Of a stretch of DNA of 64,000 nt, positions 55,936-64,000 are shown in pieces. Under the pieces are notes generated by a model, which ran no database searches, was not told where the DNA came from, and worked only from the letters and a program-made list of their open reading frames with translations. The stretch comes from Spisula solida (Eukaryota > Mollusca > Bivalvia > Venerida > Mactridae): assembly GCA_947247005.1 (NCBI GenBank), contig OX365955.1, positions 13,683,322 to 13,747,321 of the forward strand, given 5' to 3'. The position numbers and the translations under genes were made by a program. Numbering within the stretch: the first letter of the stretch is position 1; each line of letters begins with the position of its first letter.

Positions 55936-58900
55936 ACAAGAAATTTTATTTAAAGTCGGTTATTGCAAACAATATAAAATTAGCTAGCAGATCTATTTTC
56001 CGACAAACAATAAGTAAATATAACAACACGGTGTAAAACAGCTATGGGATAAAAGACATGGTTAAATATTATCAAGAAACAAGGGACACAATCTAAGATG
56101 ACTAAAAGCTAAAGTTGATCAGAGTTATTCCTCTTGGAAGAAAGTAACTTAGACCAGTAAAAGTGCCAGGCACAGCTTAAGATTAAGATAAATCACAATG
56201 AAACTTACACAAAGCAAAACAAATCACATCAAAAGCACAATAAAACTATAAAAGCATACAAAAAGCACAATAAAGCACATCAATAGCACAATAAGAGCAT
56301 GCATAAAGGAATATGAAGCACATAAGTAGAACACAATAAAAGCATACCTTAAGCAAAATAAAGCACACATAAAGCAATCACAACTATAAATAACTTAGAC
56401 AAAATGCAATCACATAAAAAATAAAGCACACATGAGGGTTAGATAATAAGACAGGTAAAACATGTTTAGTAAACTGTTGAGATACAGAAAGCAAACAGTA
56501 CATGCAATCTCATGCATAAGTAAGATGAATAAATATATATAAACACACAAGCAGACAACAGTGACATTTACAGACACATAGAACACTTACACCTCGGGCC
56601 GGTCCAGGCACGGATCAGCCTGCGGAACTCCTTGTAATCTGTAGTTTGTCTAAGCTCGTTCGGCAGACTGTTCCATACTCGGACTGCATCGAAGCTGAAG
56701 GAATTCTTACCATATGTTGTTGTTCTGACTTGTGGTATTACAAGAGTGTTTTCATACCTGAAATCATATTTAGCAGTCTTTAGCTTAACAAGGTCGCGGA
56801 CATATATAGGTGAAATTTCATGTATACATTTGAAAGTTTCAATGGCAATACATTGGATTCTACTGAGGTTTAACGTAGTCATGTTGACACGTTTTAACAA
56901 GTCATCATACGAAGTATTAAAGTCTTGGAAGACAATCCTTAGGGCTCTGTATTGTAGTTTTTCAAGTTTTTCTGTGTTACCCTTACTACAGAAGTGCCAT
57001 ACTATAGGACAGTAGTCTGATAAAAGTTTTAAAAATTGTTAACATAGTATTCCGTGATGAAAATTTACTCAGGCGCTGAATAACATTCAATTGTCTTGCA
57101 GCCTTTTTGCACATGTGGGATATCTGAGTGTCAAAGTCAAGCATATAATCAAGCTCAACCCCAAGAAGCTTCACATGCTCATCGCACTTGATAGCAGAGC
57201 CGCCGACGGTAAAAGACTCAATAGCACTGTTTGCTCTTCTACCAACTGCAATGGCCTGAAACTTCTCTGGGTTGGCCTGCTTCTGGTTTTTGGCAAACCA
57301 GTCAATCAGGATATTACTTTCCTGTTCAAGTGTTGTTTTTAAAATGTCAATATTTGTGTGAGCATAGGATACAGTGTTATCATCTGCATAATTATATAAG
57401 GTTGGTTTGTTTAAGAAGTAAAATATGTCATTAATAAATATATTAAAAATGAGGGGCCCCATTATAGAGCCTTAGGGGACACCCTTAATAGTTTGTAGAC
57501 AGCTACTTTTAATATGCGGTCCAAGCTTTACACATTGTTTCCGTTCGGACAGGTAGCTGCTTATGAGACAAAATGAGTTGTCTGATAAGCCATAGGCTTT
57601 GAGCTTAAGCATTACCAGATTATGGGGGAGACAGTCAAACGCCTTTGACAGATCCATTAGAATGGCGGCAACATACTGATTTTTGTCAAGGGCTTGTTTC
57701 CAGTCCTCGACTAGTCTCAACAGGGTTGTCTGGCATCCAAATTTAACCCTGAATGCAGCCAGAAAGGGGTGAAAGATGGTGTCAAAATAAGTTGTAAGTT
57801 GGTTGCTGATGGCCCGTTCATATAGTTTAGACAATGTAGGCAGGATACTGACAGGCCTATAATTTTTCTCTATGAAGGGGTCATCTTTTTTAAATATTGG
57901 TTTAACTTGGGCAAGTTTCAGACTTTCTGGAAACCTACCCTTGTATATGATTTGATTACCCATATCTCTTATAGGAGCGATCAAAGTTTTTGAGCCTGCC
58001 TTAATGAGTTTGGCGGGGATGACATCCACTCCTGTTGCCTTTTTAGTATTGAGCTCTTTCATGCTCTTGCATATATCTGAATCGGTCACGGGGGTAAATT
58101 TGAAGTATTTTTCAAAGGAGTGGGCCGTTTCAATAGAAACTACGCTTGGGTGGGTCGCATCAGTAGGGGTGCCATCCTCTATGCCAATATTTTTGGCTAT
58201 ATTTACATAGAACATGTTCAATTGTTCAGCAACTTGGTTTTGGTCAGACAGAAGCAATCCTTCATCGTCTTTCAGAATAATCTGATCATCAGACTTAGAG
58301 GTTGACTTCTGAGACAGAAAAGGTTTGATGGTAGGCCAGAAATCCTTGGATTTTGGACCTCCATCGCACCTTTCTTTAAAATATGTCATGATTGAGTCGC
58401 GTTTAACTTTGGTTTTTAAGTTTCTAAGTTTTTTTATATGCATCCCAGTTCTGTGGGGTTTTATTTTGATAGAACTTATTTTTGAGCGTACGTGCTTTAT
58501 AAATTTTCCTGTATGAGGAGGTCATATAAGGAGGTGGATTAGTCTTTGGCACTTTCTCTTTAACTGGGGCGTGTTCATTAATGACCTGTCTCAGCAAAGA
58601 TTCATGGGCCCAGTATACATCATCAATGTCATCAAAGACATGGGCAACATGAAATGGGACATGAGACAAATCCTTGTCGAACTCGTCCTCATCAAAGTTT
58701 TTGTAACTTCGGAAAATTGCTTTTTTCCTGTTAGTAGGTTTACATTGCTCACGGATTGAAGTGGCAATCATATTGTGACAGTCACTTAGTCCACAATTAA
58801 AGTTAATAGTGTCACGTACAAGTCGTTTAGAATTTGTAAGTATTATATCAATAAGTGTAGGTTTATGATTTTTCATATTACATGTAGGTTCCTTTATTAT

Positions 58901-59413
58901 GTTTTCAAGATTAGAATTGTCACATACATTTAGCAGAGGTTTACACTTCTCCTTTCTGAGAAGATCATAGTTCATATCACCAATGCAAATGAGATTTTCA
59001 AAGTTAATGAAGAGTTTGTCCAGGCACAGTGTTGTTGACTTTTCAAACACTGTGTCTGAGAGGCTGGGCTGTCTATATACACATAGTATGCCCCATTTGC
59101 TCTTATTTAGGTCTAATTCATAGCACATAGTTTCAATATCCTTACTTTCCAAGTCTGGACGTCGCTTGAAAGGCAGGTCTGCTCTGTCAAATGCCATCAG
59201 TCCTCCGCCGTGGGCGTTTCTATCCCGTCTGTCTATCTTGTACCCTGGTGCTTTAAACAAGATGTTACTAAAACTGTCATCAATTTTAGTTTCTACAATG
59301 ACAAGAAGGTCACAGAGTTTATCATTGAATAAAGCACTAAGGTCGTCAAATTTATATCGAATACTATTTATATTGAGATAACTCAGGATTGGTCGTTTTT
59401 TGTTCTTGACCAT
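55936..59413 (-). mobile_element. Nearly complete EN-RT non-LTR retrotransposon, inactivated
   Basis: An endonuclease is encoded at 58424-59413: LNINSIR, then VETKIDDSF, GGGLMAF, IGDMNYDLL and LSDCHNMI, all catalytic-type positions of the EEP fold. The reverse transcriptase begins in the frame at 57472-58443 (LAQVKPIFKKDD, NYRPVSILPTLSKLYE, LMDLSKAFDCLPH). It continues at 56986-57462 (MGPLIFNIFINDI, YNYADDNTV) and 56568-56900 (C-terminal end with VRVWNSLPNELRQ). Three lesions are visible: a frameshift in an A7 run at about 58430, a CAA-to-TAA stop in the 'PQGS' motif at about 57473, and a short deletion near 57025. The 3' UTR (55936-56567) contains AGCACAATAAAAGCAC repeats. The 5' end adjoins array sequence at 59414. 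Confidence 0.85.
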
Positions 59414-62080
59414 GTTTTGACCTTACTGTGTAGTCACAGCTATCTTATTTAACAACATTAAAATGCACACACACAAACTTTTGTACCAATAGGTCATATT
59501 GTATACGAAATACAGAGGTAAGACATACCCGTACAATTGACCGTCAAATAGAGATTTTAGCATAAGCCTCGTACAACCTTCACTGCCTTATCAGCGCACA
59601 TATACCGTTATAATCTTGATTGTTGTACGACCCGTAGCAATGCTGTTCAGAAATTCGTTGTAGTTTGGGGCCAAAATATTTTACTTTTCCAAAAAAGGAT
59701 TATAGGAGAGTCAGTGCCCTAAACAGGCCCATGGTAAGGCCTGCTTTCGTGGTAAAGATGTTTGGGACACATACTTCTACTGTAATATCGTGAACCACTT
59801 CAACTGCCCTTCCTCTATGTTTAAATCACTTTGAGAATATGTATAACATACTGATTAATAGAGACAATCTTAGGTGTCCAATTCTAGTATGGGACTGTCT
59901 GAATTTGAAGAAAATTCGAAAAACTGTGCCCGGCGTCCTAAGAATATAAACGTTTAATTGAACAGTGGTTACACATACATTACATATTAACCAAGTTTTC
60001 TAAATCGTGTACAAATGAAACTGCAAACAATGTTAGGTGATTATTACCGATTGTAAATCTGTTTATAGTACATTTTGTGTACATTCTGAAGACTTAGTAA
60101 GTGATGCAATTGTAGTCCACGAAACAACTCCAGACCACAGTGGCCATTTCTGTTCTATGAAACAGTAAATAGTAACTTTAATTATAGCATGTTTTGAAGT
60201 ACTTAAGTAATACTCGTTTATAATTTAAAATGTATTTTAATTCAAATTTGCATATCAGAGGACAGATAACATTTGAACAAACACAGGGATCTATGATTGT
60301 TTTAAAAACATATTTTAATTTTTCTTACAAAACTATAAACCAATTTTATTATTGGGAAAAAATTCGTCCTATACACCTGGTAATATGCAGTCTACTATTC
60401 GAATGCGAGCAAGGAACGTTCCTGCAGCACCGGACTTGTCTGTAACTAATATATCTCTCTATTTTTTCATGGGCCCCATTGCTGGTCTTATTATCTTATG
60501 TCTGTCATAAAATAACACGAAGAACTTTCCTGAATCTGATGATAAAAAATCGGATAGGAAAAGCAGCACGCAACTGAAACAACCAAGCACAAAAAACAGA
60601 AATGCATGAAGGCAATCTGCAAAACATTTTATTTCGCTTTACGTTATCACAAAACTCAAGAATGTGGTAAACAGTTGCCATGTGCTTATCTCTCAAATAT
60701 GAGAATGTTGATAACATATTTACAAGATAATGTTGTAAAACATACAGCTCTGTGCAGTTATAAATATCAAGAAAGCATCAAGTACAGTAAAAATGCGTTA
60801 TGACGAGCATTAATATTACGAGAACTCAGCCTTTGTACAGCAAAGTCCCGACTGTATATGAAAGATTAGACGTTTGTACTTGCTTGTGTCGCCATTCTCC
60901 TCAGTTTGCTGTTATGTGGTAACTGCTTAAAAAATCAAAATATGTCAAAACAAAATAGATACCACCAAAAAAGGAATACATTTTACAAATAGTTTACTAA
61001 CGACATTAGTGAGTTTTTTTTCAGATTTATTTTAATTTTTCGCAACTTTTCTGGGTATATCTATAAAATTTGTGTGCAGATGATGATTAAATATTAAATT
61101 TGAAAAAACACTTTTGCAATTTTCAGTACAATTTAAAACGTCAAGTTTTATTTGTAACCAGATATCAAGAATTCATTAAACTGAGAATCAATGTTTTCTT
61201 GATCAGATCAAATAAAAATGTATTCCACATAGACGCCTCCTATCAGAGAGGCGTTAATAAGCGACTTAGTTTAAATATTTTGAGATTCATTGGCGATAAA
61301 TATAAACTTCATGCGTGTAACAATCAAAATTTTTGCAGACGTTTGCATACATTGACGATATCTGGAGTTCAGAAAAAAAACACTTTTAGAAAACTTAAAG
61401 TTATGCTCAATATTATATTATTTATAAGTCTTTAACAAATGCGAATCGGTGACTGATATGGATTGTAGAACTTCAGTAGGGATAACTGAATCATTATTAG
61501 TATTGCAGAGCCATTTACCACACTGTATAATTGTAAACAGATTATAAACATATTACATGTATATTAATAAATTTAATTTGAACGTAAGTTTACGATTTCG
61601 ATTTTCAAGTGCTTTGATAAAACAGTACACAGAACCTTTAAAACATATTCATTGTTTCATTCTGATCACCTCTGCCTTTATGCATAACAATAGATTTACC
61701 GGAGAAAAAACGGAAATGACCGAACTTTCACGAGTGCCAATGTTTTTGCACGGGATAACACTATTGTCATGATACTGGTGTTGTTGTGGAGTACTTGAAC
61801 CAATCAGCTGAGTAATTTTTATTTCAATGAAATATCATTTATCTGCTCAATAAACTGAATGAAACACCAACCAGGAAGACTAATTTTAACATTTCTAGGT
61901 TGGGCGACAACCAGATTAATCATAATTGAGAGAAAATAAGAATATCTTAAGTTGAAGCTGAAATACGAAATAATGGTTAAATGGTTGAAAAACCTATTAA
62001 CTTGTCCATTGATGCGTCAATATTTGTCGCGGATGTACTTAATACAGTATGGTGAAATGTTCGTTGTCGACGAATTGCGC
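59414..62080. repeat. Upstream part of a fifth array unit
   Basis: From TTTTGACCTTACTGTGTAGT onward this is a close match to 18490-20330. It also keeps the segment with the ACGCCTC...GAGGCGT hairpin (61232-61254) and ends in a trace of the next unit's distal block (GTCGCGGATGTACTTAATAC at about 62026). No exon 1 or exon 2 of the gene family remains to its left, where retrotransposons lie instead. The plus-strand frame at 60606-60803 matches the last 60 codons of those in units 1 and 2. Confidence 0.65.
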
Positions 62081-62169
62081 GTACGATGGTCATTCAATAT
62101 ATAATGCTAACTAACAACTATATTTTTAAATACAATAGTAATCCTTCAAACATGGACATAATCATTCAG

Positions 62170-62620
62170 AATGACCTTCTATGTGATCTATGACCGACTT
62201 CCATCGTTTCGACAGACCTTCTATCTAGGTGCTAGGCAACTGCGCACATACACTCTATACTGCATGGCCGCGACCAATTCATTCCGGTGTAATCGGGAAG
62301 TCGAAGCCCCAGGTTACTGTCGTCTTTTTTCCGGCTGGTATGGACGTATCTATGTCTCATCTGTAGCTAATAGTATGGATAGAACGTTTTTTTGTCCTTC
62401 CCCAATAAATCGCTAACGCATGCCGGTAATTCGTTGAAGCGACGTTATGTCTTTTCTAGCGTTACAAATTTGGGCACCCAACGAGCGCAATCCTTGCACA
62501 TGTTTAACCTGTTCCGCATAAACGAATGAACCGAGCCAAAACTACTCTCCTTTTCCAGGACTTTCTCTTAGCATGTGAATTTTCTGTCTGCTTTCACAAA
62601 TTCTCTCATTTTTCGCTGTT
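62170..62620 (-). pseudogene. Decayed mariner transposase
   Basis: Reading the minus strand near 62340-62390 gives LATDET*IRPYQPEKRRQ*, which matches the mariner pattern T-x-D-E-T-W-I-x-x-Y-x-P-E-x-x-R-Q with the Trp changed to a stop. Upstream, 'ARWVPKF' at about 62490-62510 matches the CARWVPH-type segment that precedes it in mariners, in another frame. Several stops and frameshifts are present. Confidence 0.5.
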
Positions 62621-62899
62621 TAGTATGGGTCGTTATATAGATATCCTGCCCTGAACAGTGGTATTCTTTGATTGCTTTTTTGCCGATCTTATTTTCATTT
62701 GATATTCTCGCAACTTCGGAATATGAAAGAGGACATTTTAACAACAGCCTCTGGTAAGGCAATAATAAATCGGTGTACTTTTGTTTTGACGGCCCTCGAT
62801 CGTTATGTGAACTACGTTGGCATTGTGACGTTACCGCTTCATGGTGTATTTAGTGACGCCGAAGGAAGGCGCGCGCTGACAACGTCATCGACGTTAAGG

Positions 62900-63340
62900 T
62901 CCTTTAATTTTTGAACAAAACGAACATGACTTAAACGTGTATTATGCGAAATTTTGTTTAATTATCTTAACGGGTTTTAGAGATAATTGATATAGTTCGT
63001 GCTAGATAATGTGGCAGTCGAGTCTATTTCACGACAGGTAATACATGATATCGATTATAGATAACTTTAAAAGAATGTAATTGTTTGTTGTTTGTGTGTT
63101 TCATTAAAAACTATGTAAGCAATAACTGTTGAAATAAAGACTAAATATGGACTAGTGTATGTTCACCTTTCAGACCAGTATGACTGCCTTGTGAAGCTAA
63201 TCCTATACCAGCCATTCAACGACGAAATTTAACATTTAACATAGACAGTTATCCAGGCAGTTAAATTGCTTGGCCTTATCGTCATGCTTGACTAATTGCA
63301 ATATAATGTAAGCACTAAATAATTGTAAGTAATTATGTAT
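62900..63340. other. No gene seen
   Basis: AT-rich sequence without recognisable repeats or frames. Confidence 0.4.
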
Positions 63341-63404
63341 GCTGTAATAGCTCAGATGGTAAAGCCCAGGAATTGTAACTTATCGATTCAAGTTCAACCC
63401 ACCA
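63341..63404 (+). tRNA. tRNA-like sequence, probably a pseudogene or SINE head
   Basis: TAGCTCAGATGGTAAAGC is a near-perfect box A and D-arm region. GATTCAAGTTCAACCC resembles box B, and CCACCA follows. The distance between the boxes is too short for a complete anticodon and variable region, and the acceptor ends do not pair (GCTGTAA at the 5' side against TCAACCC). I read it as a truncated tRNA copy or the head of a short interspersed element. Confidence 0.4.
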
Positions 63405-63712
63405 AAGAAGTCTTTTTGAATTCATCACAATATTTTAATGTTATTTCCATTTTCTTTTTGGGAGAATTTATAATTTGTTAATAATATATTTTTCTTTATT
63501 ATATTATGGTCATGATAAAGTTATTTTTAATTCTATTCAACTTTTATGACAAGAACACAATAATCATTACAATACAAAATAATTTTACATCACTTCATCT
63601 GCTATATTATGGTCTGAGTTACAGTCACACTCAGATAATGTACCTGATGCTTCGTGTTGGTAGTTACAATACTAGCATTCGAAATCATTGTGCTTTAATT
63701 ATAATACATGTA

Positions 63713-64000
63713 CGAGGGTTGTTCAAATTGGAATGCAACTAAGCCCATCAAAATTTATCCTTGATAGGTTCTAATGAAACAAGCCTGTGGTCCCATTGCA
63801 GTATTCATCTCCGATATATATGCGAAGTTTCATACAGTTATTCCTTTTTTAAAATGCGATTTTGTTATCATTCCTAGGTACACTGTGCATATACTGGACA
63901 TGAGCCAAATCGAAATCTTAACGTACCTGATATTTTTCCCGACAATGCAATTTAAGCGTCGTTTGAAACAAATAAAGATCACAAACACAATTCTTGACAA
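63713..64000 (+). mobile_element. Left end of a mariner-like element, cut by the window edge
   Basis: TA followed by CGAGGGTTGTTCAAATTGGA is a mariner-type terminal sequence. It is similar in its first ten bases to the ends of the 30860-31887 element. A frame opens at about 63900 with MSQIEI, a plausible but unproven start of a transposase. The rest lies outside the window. Confidence 0.45.

Overview
This window is eukaryotic, AT-rich DNA, most likely from a bivalve mollusc. There are no bacterial operons. Coding sequence is sparse and split by introns. The left side carries two repeat families that, from general knowledge, are typical of bivalve genomes: one beginning with a hairpin around AGCTCATCTG and ending CAGGTGAGCG...CCTCTGG, the other beginning TTTATGCCCC and ending GGGGGCATAAG.

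The centre (about 13.7-48.0 kb) is a tandem array of four minus-strand paralogues, plus the upstream part of a fifth unit at 59.4-62.1 kb. Each gene has an exon 1 encoding a signal peptide, a cysteine-free coiled coil with N-glycosylation sequons and a Thr-rich linker. Exon 1 ends at a GTATGT donor in phase 1. A 1.2-5.7 kb intron follows, then exon 2, which encodes one SH3-like domain of the mind bomb repeat type (known from MIB/KEG-type ubiquitin ligases) and a TAA stop. Exactly 17 nt after each stop is a further splice donor, and an untranslated third exon lies about 230-250 bp downstream. Start codons are at 17525, 30386, 37217 and 46875. Gene 1 has a 2-nt deletion that breaks the frame before the SH3 exon. 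Gene 2 has a 4.5 kb insertion in its intron and a mariner-ended insertion upstream. Gene 3 has lost about 53 codons of coiled coil in frame. Gene 4 is intact. This secreted coiled-coil plus SH3-repeat family is the best candidate here for an undescribed system.

The left side (0-13.5 kb) has no gene I can support. It holds old repeats and three elements with terminal inverted repeats: 2478-5337, with nine copies of a 12-13 bp motif; 7672-9585, with a 5-bp target duplication; and 11604-13397, with a TA target.

The right side (48-64 kb) is an insertion zone. It has a 32-bp minisatellite of about 57 copies that seems to have grown from one monomer still visible in unit 2, three non-LTR retrotransposon bodies (at 38-39.7, 52-55.9 and 56-59.4 kb), a foldback-like element with CGTACGG-rich arms lodged in one of them, mariner remnants and a tRNA-like sequence.

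All homology calls come from reading the sequence; no search was run.
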